Shown piece after piece: positions 1 through 12,532 of a stretch of 64,000 nt of DNA. The notes under the pieces are model-generated. The model was not told the origin of the DNA. It saw only the letters and a list, made by a program, of their open reading frames with translations, and did no database searches. Within the stretch, counting starts at the first letter, position 1, and each line of letters opens with the position of its first letter. Source of the stretch: Numida meleagris (taxonomy: Eukaryota > Chordata > Aves > Galliformes > Numididae); the NCBI RefSeq assembly GCF_002078875.1, contig NC_034414.1, positions 19,332,895-19,396,894 on the forward strand, in the 5' to 3' direction. Position numbers and translations under genes: made by a program.

Positions 1-3000
1 GCCCAGGCAGCATGACTCTGCCCCTGCCATGCTTGTCACTCCACTTAGCACCGAGCGGTTGAGGCTTTATGCAGGAGCCTCCTACCACCAGCCTCTACCC
101 CATCACAGGCACTTTTGCAAGCCAGGCTCAGGTAATAACAGCCAGCTCCACAAAGGTGCCCATGTGACAGTGATTTCAGAAACTGTAAGAGCTAACAAGT
201 GTTTAAGTGTCTTTGAGGAACCAGCCTTTGGCATCAAATACAAGCACTGGATGAGCAATGTGGATTCTTCCCCAAAAATGCCCCCCCCCCCGGTTGCATT
301 AGCTGTCATTCAGCTTGCAAGACAGCAAGAATTTTGGGTTAACTCTCTCTGTCCTTCCTCTCGTGCTTCAAAAAAGAGAAAACTATCTGCCCTCCACTGT
401 GGCTCTTGTAATGACACATTCTCTCAGTTGCATGCCCAGCTCCAGCCACGTCTCATGCAGAAATGCTGAGACGACAGTTTACCACTATGATTTTTGGTCC
501 TGGAAGCTCAAAAGCTCCTCTCACTGTTGACCTTTGCCAGTCTTCACATTAATCCTGGAAATGTCAAAGTAAATCATAACAAGAGCAGCTCATCAGCCAA
601 CCCCAAGTACTAGAGAGTGTAGATTTCCAGTCCTGCTTTCTGGGCCTCCTCAATTTTGCAGCAGTTCCACCAGCTAGGAATAATTGCACAAAACTATGAC
701 ATAATCCCTACTGAAATTCAAATCTTTTCATTCCCTTCCAGCCAATTGGAACTCACCCCTGATGTTTTCCAGCTCCCTGCTTCCGTGAATGAGACAGTAT
801 CCATGTGAAAATATGCTTGGATCACCCACTGTGATTTATTCATCCGGAGGCAATTTGGAGGTTGTTCCTTACAATTAGACACTTGATCTTTATCAGCATT
901 GTTCTTAGCCCTTAGAAAGTTGTGTCTCTGGATACAACCTTTCCGGTACTAGGATGGCCTACTTAATTATACAACTGGACCTGTTTGTGCCTGGGATACT
1001 GGACTGAGCAAGTCCTAATGATCCTCAAAATACACTTTCTCTATTATCAGCAAGAATTAATATATAGAATAAGTTCCCCAATGTGTGTTTTGGAAAACAT
1101 CACAATATCATACTGCAGGGGAGAGCATCATCTGCTCAGAGGGAAGATTGTAGGGCCACAGAGAAGCTGATACGCTCATTATTATACTAAATTACAAAGG
1201 AGAGTAAATTATCCTGAGGTGTTTCATTTTGGAGATGTCAGCTTTCCAGCTAAGCAGGGACAAGCCTCGGCAATGCTGGATGAGAAAGACACTCTGAAGA
1301 AATTCATGTTGCTTTGAAACTATGTTTGTGACCGTGCATTAGCTATAACAGGAAAACCATTTCATGATGTAGATTCACTCTTTTGTAGCTGATAACATAG
1401 TTTATTCAGCCTTTTGCAGGGATCTAAGCTGGATTTCAGACAGAACAGAAGATCTGGCATTGCCTGTTTAAGAAAAAGAGATCAAAATTACCAAGTGTTG
1501 AGATGAGGGTGTAGGGAAAAGGAAAATGAAGGGAATTAAAAAGCAGGAGAGTACTAAAGAAGTAGAAGGGGAATTTGATTGGCTGTGAAAAGCAGTTGCT
1601 GAGCTCTTGAAACATACAAAGAGAAGTATGGGAGCCATAAGAAAGAGCAAGTGGGATACCATTTGTGTCATCATTCCTACCACCTGGGGCCATCCTGCTT
1701 TGGTAGTGTTTTGTATCAGCTGCAAACAGCGTGCAAGGCAGTGGAATCATGCCCATGAGTACAACAAAGGGAAGCATGTGAGGTACCTGGCTCAGAGATG
1801 TTTGAGTGTAAAATCCTCAAGGAGGAACAAAGCCTTTCAGTGAACTTTGGAGGTGGGAAAAGAGTGAAACTGTCAGCGTTTCAGCATGCTGGTTATTCCA
1901 GGAAGCTTTCAAAGTAGTTTTAAGGTTACCCCAAAGCAGTGCAAGAACATGCAGTATGTACATTTGCACCTAAGAAGCTATGAGCTGTGGATCGGTTGTC
2001 TTCAGAGAGAACAAGGAGCAGCTGGAGACAGAGACCTCAGATCTATAATCTACCCTGGGTCTAATTTCTTCTCGATCCAAAGAAATCAAAAGACACATGC
2101 CTTCAGCTAGGAAGCAGAAAACATCTCCATCAGCAACTTACAGCTGTATACCAGCCTCTGCAGTCTGCAACTTTTGCAAAGGGTAGGAGAGACCCCAAAG
2201 TGTGGTCGGTGATGCAGTGCTTTATTTTTGGCTTGCTGTGCAATTATTCTGTCCTGAAAAGTTGATTTGTGCCACATGTTAGAGCAGACCTGTGAAGATG
2301 ACTTTGTCTCCTAAGAGATGTACTGACAAAGCAACGAGGAAAAGCATTTGTCCTGACCAGCATGGTGAGAAGCTTGGGCCAAACTGTCCTCCTATAACAC
2401 TGACTGATCTTTTCACATAGCAATCATACCAGGGAGAGTTCTATGAATAGTTTTACTCTGAGATGTGTTAGCAGACAGAGGAAAATGCTCAGGACTGTTT
2501 TGGGGTGGGGGAAGTGGAGATTTCCTATGAATTGATTTAATGTGGTTCAGAAATACATCTCTTTTCCTAAGACAAGATTATCCTTGGATGGATTTCACCT
2601 CAGAAAAGACAACTTCGGATTGAGATGATAGCAATTCCTGGAGCTATGCCTTGGGCAGGATATCATGTTCTTTACCAGAAAGTTATGTACCAATTATCCT
2701 TTTTGAAAAGCTTAAAAAATTGGCTACTTAATAGACATCAAGAAAATAACAAAGGGACAGGAAGAATTATCAATAAAGTCATTACCTTGTCTCTTTAAGC
2801 CTTGTTATCAGCTGTAGTTACTCACTGGTGTTTCAAAACACTGTAAAATATTATGGAATCAAGCACTGCTAAATGATATTAACAACTTTCTCACGGAATG
2901 CATGACTTACTCAGTCTAATAGTTGCATTGACAGAGCTGAAGGAAAGAGCAGTCCTAGGGACAAGTGTTTTGCAGTCTGACTCACTAGCAGCAGTTGTTG

Positions 3001-6000
3001 ATCGTTTTGGAGATTTGTAGTAATTTCCAACCTCAGCCAACAACTGCATTCTTCTTTTAGGTGTTCCTGCACTCTTGATGGAGCATCTTGGCCGTTTGTT
3101 TAACAGGACCTGAAGAGCTTTAGCTTGCAGCTCAGTGAAGAAAGGTAGCCCAAAATGGATGGTAGGTACCAGGCGTAATGTTTGTTGTTTTGGCAGTTGC
3201 TAAGTAAACATTTCTGACATCCTTCTAACCAAGGGAGAAAGCTCCAGGAAATATACTGAACTTAAAAGTGAGAGCAGAACTCTCTATCCCCATCTCAAGC
3301 TAGGCCCTTTGAATTCATGCCTTAGGCACCAAACAATACAGATCACATACCTTAAACATACAAATCTCCTGGAAGGAAACACACTGTATCAAGGGGCAGC
3401 AATGATAACAACCCACAAAATGTCACAACATTCTGATCAGCTCAGGAGAATAACAGAATCCCACCAGAACTGAACTCTGACAGTGACTTTTTAAAACATC
3501 TCAGAGGACCACAGTACTATTGTTTTACCCAGTTGTGCAGAGAAATGTGGGCCAGCTTCCTGTATGACTGCACTAGCCATGTCTTCTCTGCAGGAGTATC
3601 TTACCCTGTCTGAACAAACTGCCCCTTCTGAACAGTCTCGCTCATAAAGAGCAGTTCTACTGAGTAACAGCGCTCAAGGCAACTGTAGCATCAAGCAGTG
3701 ATGCTACCTTGCTTCTCAGATGAAGTCCCAGGAAGGTTCTGGAAGACAAGAAAACAATGAGAGTATCTTGCCTGCGTTCACACTCCAGCTTTGCAATATG
3801 ACAGGCTAAAGTGTTGTGCTTATTTAAGCCTTTGCCTGTTAACAAGTTTGAAAAACCTGGGAACCGATGCTTTCCAGTTAAAGGTTTTTTCTGATGTATG
3901 GGTCTCAAGGAAGCTGAACCATTGTACAGTGATCATGGAAAAAGGCCAGTAGCCTTTACTCCTCAGCAGCTCCATGTACATATGTGTTTTGGCAGCAGGA
4001 GATGGTTTCTTATTTCCCATTCTAAACAGGCATGCCTGCAGGGAGCACAGGAGCAATGTGATGGAGAAACAGTGGCATTGCTCTCACTTTCTTGGCATAG
4101 CCACCAAAAAAAAACCAACGTGACAACAGTGGGGAAGAATTCTGTCCCTTTAAAAAAGCTGTAATAGCTACTTTCCACTGAAAAGAAATAAAAAACAACA
4201 AATAAACAAAATGATGGCAGTGCTTGGAAAAGGAAAACTAAGAATCAGATTTAATTTTCTTTTCAGAACATTTTCCCTAACTTGAATAGGACTGATTTCA
4301 AGCCCGGAGAGACAAGAAAGTGCTCAGGGGGATTTTCTTTCACCTGAAGTTGTCTACTATAATTATGCAGCGTATGCTTGGCTTACCACATGCAGGCTGC
4401 AAATGGCAGAATATATACCAGTGATTATGGCACTCCTTAACCTACTACTGAGGATCTTTCTGACAGAAGAAAAAAAAAGGCACACCCTTAGAAAGCTCTA
4501 CATTGCATGTCCATGGTTAGGTAAGAATACTAGAAACTTTCCCCTGTGCTGCCTCATCCTAGAATCTACTGGGATTAAAACTCTGTCTAGGCTACGCCAA
4601 GTACTGACAGCTGGGCTCATTTCTCCTGCAGCAGAAGAAGAAGGCAGGGAATGGTGCAGTGTTAATACTTTCTCCCTGTTTAAAACATCAGTCGGTCAGT
4701 TAAGGGCAAGGGTATCCCTAAGAACCATCTCAAGTCAGAGTTTAATAGGGCAGAGAAGGATGGAAGGGGATTATTTCAGCAGCAGGGAAGGGTCTGAAAG
4801 CTATATTGAGAGGCTGATTGGAACATGGTAAGGCCAGCGCTAGAAACATCAAAGGCTACAGCATGGAGTTAGTTCATACAGCTTAGCCAGCTGGATTAGA
4901 CCCGTCATTAGGATGCAGAACAAAGCTTTTCTTCTTGGCAAACAGGAGCAAGAAACAGAATGAAAATGGAAATCGGTTCTGAGTCCTGAATTCCCTATTC
5001 AACATGAGATCCCTTATTTGCGTAGGAACTCTAGTTTGCCTGGCTTTGTTTGAAATAAAGGTAACAGGAAATTTCAGGGCAGGATGAGGTCAAGGTCCCT
5101 TGCTTTGGGGACAGTGGGCCCTGGGAGGACTCTTGAGCCAGAATGCCCTGTCCTAGGAGGAGAACAAGCAGAGGGGGAAAATATTTGCCATGGGGTACCA
5201 GGCTACCATCTCACCATAGCTGCATCCTCAGCCGGCAAACTCAACACTGAGACTTTAGAAAAGGCCTTTCTAAGTTTGAGATGACCAAGCAGTTGTTGAG
5301 ATGACCATACAGTGTCACTCACTGATAGTCTGATAGTCGTTAGTTTTTCCCTATTATATCTTTTGAGGAAGCTGCTGCTCTGTTTTAGAGTTTTGCAGAC
5401 TGAGAGAATTTTTGATGCTTACCACATCTCTGACTGCAGAGTTATTTGCATTAAAATCCACAGAGGTCAGACAGAGAAGCCTGAACTAGATCTCAGTTGT
5501 GTCAGCATGGTTCAGGGGTCACTAGGAGGAGTGTGCAGGTATGCTGCAAATTCAGTTTAACATCAGGAAGAAGTCCAAGAAGTCTACTTACTGTATCAAG
5601 CTAACAAACCATTCCTATGTGTAAAAAGGTATTTGTTGCTTGTTGCTAAGCTTTTTCTTAGTACTGTGTTTTAGGAGAGAAGAAGAAAGGAAAGATCTCA
5701 CTGAATTGGTTAGCATCTGTTTTACAATTTCTTACAGATCCTTTCTTAAAAACAATCTCTGGAATGTAATCAGACATTTAAATTAAGCATTTCTTGACCT
5801 TAAGCATGACTGATTGAAATATTAATGGCTGCTAGAAAGAAATGTGCCTGCATTCCAACTCATGGTGTTCAAGCCTTTAGATCATTGTATTCCATCAGAC
5901 TGGAAACAAATAGTCTTCTACTGTCTGCCGCAGTAAAAGAGAGAAGAGAGCACTAGTAATCAGCAATCTGTGCCTTTAATCATTTTATTAATATTGCAAA

Positions 6001-6469
6001 TTGCAACTGACAGAACAATTAGGGCTGCATATTACCCCAGGAAAGCAGCTCGGCCAATGTTGATGATCCTATTAAAGAGATGGAATTTACTTTAACAGAG
6101 GAAAAAATAGGTTCCTTGAGGTTTGTCTTGTTATAGTGATTTCCATAATTCCCACAGTGACTCCCACACCCTTGAAACTACACTCAGAAACAGATAAAAA
6201 GATAGACTCGCATTGTGATGATAAGGGACTTAGAAGTTCTCTGGTTCTGTCATGAAATGCCTATTGCTAAATTTGTTTTACCTGGCCTCAACTCTTTGCT
6301 CAATGAGATAATCCCTCACTTTCCCCTCCTCCAAAGTGAACCCCTTGGATTTCTCTAACTAAAACTCTCATCTCCTCTGGCTACCTTCTGTTGCTCCACC
6401 TCAAATCTTCTACATCCACTTAACATTAAGGGTCTCTAATTTTCTTCTCTCTTTTCCATTTTTCATCAA

Positions 6470-6545
6470 CATAAATCCATTGACTCTAATGGGATTTTAC
6501 CTTACTCCAAGAAAACCAGCCTGAAAGAATCAGGCTCACAGTGTC
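6470..6545 (+). repeat. Ancient sauropsid dispersed repeat (TTGACTTCAATGGG type)
   Basis: CCATTGACTCTAATGGGATTTTACC followed by GAATCAGGCTCACA follows a motif order I know as frequent in reptile and bird genomes (core seen: TTGACTCTAATGGGATTTTA). The family name is not assigned. Related sequence lies at 44,195-44,262 and 45,372-45,445. Confidence 0.45.
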
Positions 6546-7440
6546 CAAGATCATATTCAGCATTCCAAAAGCGACCATTTTACGAGTGTTTATTCTACAG
6601 AAATAAAATTATTACCTTGGTTTGACCTCACAAGTCACAAGAAAGACAGCACTGTTGCTGCAAACCTAACAGACAGAAGATCCTGAGCATGAAGTGATCT
6701 CCCTTTAACATTTAAACTGCAGTACTGTTCAGGAAACTATGTGACTAATTTTAAAATAATTATAGCTACAGATGCATTTTCCAGTTCTTTTTGCTCTTAG
6801 AAAACAAACCAAACTTTAGTTTTCTGCTTCTTTTTCCTCTATACACTGGAAAATACTTACGATACGTTTTGGCAAAACTGAAGGAAATATTAAAAAAAAA
6901 AAACTTATTTGAAGCCAGAAAGAACAGATTTCCCATAATGTTTTCCCAGTGTGAGATTTGTTATTCATACATAAGAAAAAAAGTCAACCTTTATGTATGA
7001 TATGGTAGACAAAAATATAGGAATTAAATATTTCCCAGCTTAAGTGAAAGTCCAGCGTACAGCCACAAACATTAGGCAGTAACAGTATTTTATCCAGCTG
7101 CTCCGTTATTTCAAAATTCAAGCTAAAGGATTCCTCTCAAGATAAAGATCTTACTACATATACTTTTAAGTATCTCCTCCCTATGTTCTGTTACTACATA
7201 CAGCCTTTATTGTTTACACTAAGACAGAAGCCTCATCCTATTGTTTATTCTCTACTTCCTTTGTTGTTTGCTGCTTGTGTTACATGGCTGAAACTTCTAT
7301 GCTGGAAATACAGAAGTAGAAGAATGTGAGCTTTCTTACATTCCTTGACTGTAGTGTAAAGCCTGCCAAAACTAGGGTTGAGGTTTGCTGGAAATTTAAT
7401 TACTTTGAAATTTAGGTTGGTTCTGAATCAGACGGGAATG

Positions 7441-7495
7441 TTTCTTTCATTCTTTCTTTCTTTCTTTCTTTTTTTTTTTTTTTTTTTTTTTTTTT
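7441..7495 (+). repeat. TTTC microsatellite running into poly-T
   Basis: About seven TTTC/TTCA units are followed by a T run of nearly 30 bases. This is a simple repeat in intron 6, likely length-polymorphic. Confidence 0.95.
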
Positions 7496-8261
7496 GCATT
7501 TCTCTCCTGCAAACAGGAATATAATCTCACTGAGCAACTGCAAGGAACTTCAAGTTTCCAGTCCGTAAATGACCTGCTACTGGCAGCAAAAGGGTTGTTA
7601 GCAGAAGAGCCTGCCACATTAGCCCTTAAATCATGAATTCTCAATTTTCAGCAGCCCACTTTTTACCAAAAAACATATCAGAAATCTGTGCAATCTGGTA
7701 GAATGTGGCACGATGTTCTGAACCAAAACTTTTTCGGCTTTATATAGGATGTAAAACTACTCCTCTTCTGGTCTGCTGGGAGAAAAAGTCAAGTCTTATG
7801 AGCTGGTTCTGGAACCATACAAATCTAAAGATCTTGTATCTCAAAATAATCCATTTAATAATATATGGCAGTACCATGTCACTATGATTTAACTTCCCTG
7901 ATGAAGTAAAAGCAATTTCAGGACAGAAATCTATTACTGAGGCTGGTACAAGTGTGGAAAAGGTTTTGAAGTGGTAAGGTTTGGTGCACATTGGCTATTC
8001 TGAACTAGAATTTTAAACTCTTAAAGCAGGCAAGGCATTGTGTGCTTTACAGCCAGAACACTGCCCCAATAGTGGCACAGTAAGTCATACACTCTGTCTT
8101 GGGACAAATGCAGCCCCAGTTATATTTCACTGTTATCACTGGAATCCTCCAGAGTCAGCTGGAGCTCTAGCTCAGTGGCTTTAAATTTTGCATACTGCTC
8201 CTTTCAGTCTGTAGATATGATAAAGCCTTTATTGTAGCATATATTGCACAGTTCTTACTCC

Positions 8262-8355
8262 TTCTTGCTCTTTAAAGCCCAGTTAGATGAAGTCATTTGC
8301 CCAAGCATGAAGAAATAAAAACACTAAACAGACAGTGAGTTTGATCAGATTTGAA
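8262..8355 (+). repeat. Possible MIR-like relic
   Basis: GATGAAGTCATTTGCCCAAGCATG followed by CAGTGAGTTTGATCAGATTTGAATCC (shown in part: GAAGTCATTTGCCCAAG, CAGATTTGAATCC) resembles the MIR core and tail. Weak match. Confidence 0.3.
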
Positions 8356-8913
8356 TCCAACAGCATTCAATTGGCAGAACAAAATCACGTGCATGACTTA
8401 TACATACACTGAGGACCACCACTACAGACAGACAGAATCAACTTTTTTGTTCATTCTGACCCCAAGGCTCTGTCATTCGTGGTGCCAGTGTTCTACCTTT
8501 CAGATGGCTATTAAGGAAAACAGACATCCTAGAAATGACTCTGGCTAAAGCCCCAAATGCAGGGCTCAGCTGAGGTACGTGCTATTAGAAGAGAACAGCT
8601 GTTCCACACAGTGGGACATAGCAGACAGGTATCTCTCTCTTTGGAAAAGGTTAGTCCATTACAAGATTTCTTCTGTGCTGTTCACCAGCTCCAATTCTGT
8701 TTTATCCTTTGCACATAGATATCAAGCTCCAACGATATTCAGTGGAAATCTTCACAAATTGTACACAGCGTATCTTTAGAAATGCTACAAGTGCATTCTC
8801 TGGAACTAAGTTTGTCTCAACCTATGTCTGTATCAGTGACACTTCCTAACAGTCAAAGGCCCGCATTAGTGACAACTCTGGAGGCTGATCATACACACAA
8901 TGTTTGTACTCAC

Positions 8914-9021
8914 AGTTTTCACAGCGACTCCCAGTATAGCCAGCGAGACAGGCACATTTGTAGGTACCACTTTTGTCTAGAATGCATGTTCCATCATGAA
9001 GACATGGAGATGAAGAACAAG
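8914..9021 (-). CDS. PAMR1: PAMR1 coding exon 6: EGF-like domain
   Basis: The exon has 108 bases, phase 1 on both sides, and is therefore a symmetrical, shuffling-type EGF exon. The acceptor is TTTCTCTCTTATAG and the donor is T|GTGAGT. It encodes residues 238 to 273 with the six EGF cysteines at 239, 244, 250, 260, 262 and 271. Three extracellular O-glycosylation consensus sites can be read: C-x-S-x-P-C (Ser241, O-glucose type), C-x4-T-C (Thr249, O-fucose type) and C-x2-G-Y-T-G-x2-C (Thr267, EOGT O-GlcNAc type). The calcium-binding beta-hydroxylation consensus is absent because residue 252 is Leu. In the vertebrate family the next exon opens a sushi domain; it is not found in this window, so the coding sequence is incomplete here. 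Confidence 0.96.
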
Positions 9022-12000
9022 CTATAAGAGAGAAACAAGAACATTCATGACGTCTCAATAGGATGGGGTTCTATCTTTCCTCATTATGGTTATGTCTGGG
9101 AGTAAATTGCACGTTCTGGTAAAAAGTAAGGAAGACACAGTAAATGGCCTAATGCTTGTTAAAAAGCCTTTTGCTCTTTTACACTCACTGAAGAGGAGAT
9201 CTACAAGGGATGGGAAGTTCTTTCCCCAGCATTCATCATTTATTCTTATCATTTTTCTCTGACAACTGTCCAAATGTGAGAAAAGTTTGTGGAAGAAAAA
9301 TAATTTACATCAAGGCCCAACAGTGTTTAGGCTTAGCCTAAATTAAAGAAGTAAAATATCAACCTACATTTCTCCTGCCATTCATCTCAGAGTTAAAGGG
9401 TGAGTTCCAGGATCCATAGTAGTTCTGTACTATGACATTTAAAGCATTCTCTCTGCTGCAGTCCGGAATGACAGATACCAGAATCGGCAGTTTTCCTTGA
9501 AAATACTTCGGTTGAAGCATGATCTTTGAGTTATATCCAGATGGCAAGAGACAAGAGATATATAGATGCCACATTTGGATGTCTCCAGAGTTTCATATAG
9601 TGATGTAACTGCAACTTGTGCCTATCTGGCCATTGAATATCTCCCAGATCTCTTTGAAGACTGTGGTCTAACTAAGGACAGTAATTTGTTCCTGAAGAGG
9701 AATATGTGTATGTGGCAATTGTGCTGTGTCCAACTAACATAAAAAATCACTGAGAAAGGGAAGGAGAAGGAAAAGAGCTTGTATAAACAGATAGCTGTAG
9801 TCAATGGTTTGAAGCCAGAGGACTTTCAGCTTTGTCCTCACCCTAGCTTTTTTTCATGACTCTCTGAATGAATATAAGCACCAGATACTGCCCTAGAAAA
9901 TGCCTGATACTCAAGAGCAATAGATATTTTTCTTTTTAAAGGAGTCTTGATTGCCTGGCTTCAAACACCATGGGACAGTACTACAAAACATTAAGGCCCC
10001 TATGTTGTGTCAAAGATCACTACATTATGGGTACAGAAAGTAGAGTGCTATTGAAATTCAACAACAGGCTTTCATCTAAATAGATCCAACATATGTCTAA
10101 TCCCTAGGAGATTCTGATGCCTCCCCATCTGGTCCTCCACCCTTCTCATATGAAGTTTGCTGAGTGTCTTCGTGTCACTCATGCCAGTTACTGGCTTCCA
10201 TTTGACAGTTGGCATGGGATGAGTGACAGAGCTCAGGGACCTAACACCTGCTTCCAGATCAGGCAGCACAGCAAGCTGTATGGTTTCTTCCTTTAATAAC
10301 TATGCATCGAGCAACCTTTCCAAAGGGGAATACAAGGTTTGGAGCTTATTTTGTATTAATCAAAACCTTTCTGGCTGTTGAGCCAGTGACCTCTGTGCAG
10401 TCAGTGTCACTGCTTCAGCAGGCTATGACTTATAAGTCAGCACAAAGCTCAGTAGAAGGGAAACAGGGAAGCACAAGGCACCTTTCCACTCCTCTCCATT
10501 ACACCACCAAGGTGCTGGCAACACCTGGTCATCCCCACATCCTTAAAGCACAAGTGTTGCTGCAGCTCTCACCTGCACCACAGGCTATTGCTCTAGCAAA
10601 CCCTGTGCAGCGTTTTCCTGAGACCTCAGCATTCCACAAGGCTGTGCACAGAGGGAAATCTCAGGGGAAATGCTTCAGTTTATAATGCACTGCCAGAGCT
10701 TTCGATCTTGTGCTGCCCTTGCTCTCAATTCTACACTGCCCCATGCACGCCGTATTCTTCCCCAGAGCTGTCCTGCTGGCCAGGTTAATGCTTCGCACAA
10801 AGAGATGCTGGGAGTATTTTCAAAGCCTTTCACTGCAGTTACACATTAGGCCAGAACAGCCTCATAATAAAGCGTACAATGAGACCTCCTCACAAACTCT
10901 AAGAAGCCCTTTGCAACATGCTCTCTGTGGATTACCACACTTGCAACCACCCAGCCTCAGAATAATTACCACTAAAAATGGGGCGGAAATAAAGTGCTCA
11001 ACAGTATTCGAATACCAAGTGTTCCCTGCTGGGCAGAAAAAACAGAATCAATTCAGCTTGTGCCATATGGAAAATGTTAGTTTCCTGAGTGTAGGCAGCC
11101 CTTATGCAACATAGCCCACACCACAGTCATTTGTTCTATATCACCTCTCCTGCTGTAAGCCCAGGCAAACTATCAATAGCTAACTGCTGCAGCTCCATTA
11201 CTAACGGGTATACTAGAGGTAACAGCTGAAGAACAGGGCAGGCTAAGGAATGGAATAGGCACTGCATGCAGCAGTATGCATGTTTCAGATTGCTAGTTAC
11301 AACCCCGATCATTGGTAACAGCTGATCCACAATAGGTTTGTATATTTATTAAAGGATTATATGAACTAAATAAACTTCCTGAGCCAGATATACTCTGGAC
11401 GACATCATGAAATGCGGGTCATCGGGGTGTGTGGAAGGCAAGTTACGCTGAGTCATAGATCCAGCAGGGTTTTTCTGCAGCAAAGCAGCGCTCTCTGATC
11501 AGTCTTCTGTGCCAGAAGTACTGGGGATATATTTGACCAAAATTCCCTTCCCAGCTAAACAAGGAAAATCCAGAGTAAGCATACATATGGGTTTAAATGC
11601 AATGGCAAAATGAGAAGCAAGCTACACTTTCTAAGTTATTTAGCAGCCTGAAAAAAACAAACAAACAAACAAAAAAACAGAGAGCAATGCGGGGCACTCA
11701 AGCACTGAGTATTAACAAAAGCACTGGAATTCTAGAGCCCCGCTTCTGTCATTCATAATACTAAGTTCATCACAAAATGGGAAAGGCCTCTATTTTCTCT
11801 TTCTTGAAGAAAAGAATCTGTTCTTTGTACACGCTTTATTTGAAAAGCCCTAATGGTATAATGCATGAGCCAACACCAGAGGCATGTCAGGGCTTTTTCA
11901 CTGAAGTAATTATAAGGCTTTGCATCAGGTTTCTGCTAACAGAGACAGTCGCTCTGCTCCTGCACGCAGCACTGAGCAATTCCACAATTGCAAAGATATA

Positions 12001-12314
12001 TATGCCCCTTCCTCTGTTTTCTTCTGTGCTCTTCATTCTCAGATTCTCAAAGAAAATTCCCACAAAACAGCAGCCTTTCTGTGCTCACCAACGTGCTTGC
12101 TCTTCACATAGGCACAGGGAATTTACTCCTTGTTAGGAGAGCCTCACATTCACATGATATCTGATGGCTTTTGAACCTTCCCTCCGCTGACTTTGTGTAA
12201 GCTGCTGTAGGCAACACAGCATGAAAGTTTTTAATGAAGCAAAACAGGGAGAGAGATTAGTGAAATTGAATTAATGAGAATGAGTGGCATGTTCCACTTT
12301 TTGGATTATTTTAC
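9022..12314 (-). other. PAMR1 intron 5
   Basis: This intron of 3,293 bases lies between the two CUB/EGF exons, with donor GTAAAA and acceptor TTATAG. Apart from a small A/C-rich simple stretch near 11,650-11,682 I see no recognisable repeat, exon or RNA gene. The open frames at 10,302-10,685 and 10,710-11,114 on the plus strand show no family motif and appear to be chance. Confidence 0.8.
11650..11682 (+). repeat. A/C-rich simple repeat (AAAC units)
   Basis: An A run followed by AAAC units and another A run, in intron 5. Confidence 0.85.
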
Positions 12315-12532
12315 CTGTAATTTCTTCAAAGACAGCATGAAATCCATCAAAGTTCTTGGATCCATCAGACTGGAAAAGGACATGAAGTGAAGACCCAGTG
12401 CTTCGGATGGGAGGTGGCCTTTCATTTCCACAGAATTTCTTAATTACTCGGCTGTCCAAATTGTCCCCATCACGGACCTCCACGTAATCATACTGGCACA
12501 TGTAATCAAACTCCAGGCTCAGCATGGAAAAC
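12315..12532 (-). CDS. PAMR1: PAMR1 coding exon 5: second half of the CUB domain
   Basis: The exon has 218 bases and encodes residues 165 (split) to 238 (split). The acceptor is ATTCCCCAAG and the donor is ACAG|GTAAAA. It carries the diagnostic CUB core: L-E-F-D-Y-M-C177[10 protein letters not shown], then F-C199-G-N-E-R-P, then S-S-L-H-V-L-F, S-D-G-S-K-N and G-F-H-A. Cys177-Cys199 is the second CUB disulfide. Glu172, Asp180 and Asp221 sit where calcium-binding CUB domains carry their Glu/Asp/Asp ligands, so this is probably a calcium-binding (cbCUB) type; that is inference. The sequence ends V-F-E-E-I-T and joins exon 6 in phase 1. The match to PAMR1 is strong throughout the exon. Confidence 0.97.

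Larger units (their letters stand above)
1..8913 (-). other. PAMR1 intron 6 (partial; continues beyond position 1)
   Basis: The intron starts at the GTGAGT donor after exon 6 and its acceptor is outside the window. I looked on the minus strand for the expected sushi exon (its ending motif with Glu-Trp, and a DNA match to the N-C-S-D-P-G start) and saw none. The stretch is mostly AT-rich unique sequence. It holds a TTTC/poly-T simple repeat (7,441-7,495), an ancient dispersed relic near 6,470-6,545 and a weak MIR-like relic near 8,262-8,355. All open frames here are short and lack recognisable protein motifs. Confidence 0.75.

Noticed and set aside
1..8913. Search for the sushi and trypsin-like exons of PAMR1
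   Set aside because: No minus-strand segment with the sushi cysteine/tryptophan pattern and splice sites was found; intron 6 probably extends past the window. A very short or diverged exon could have been missed.
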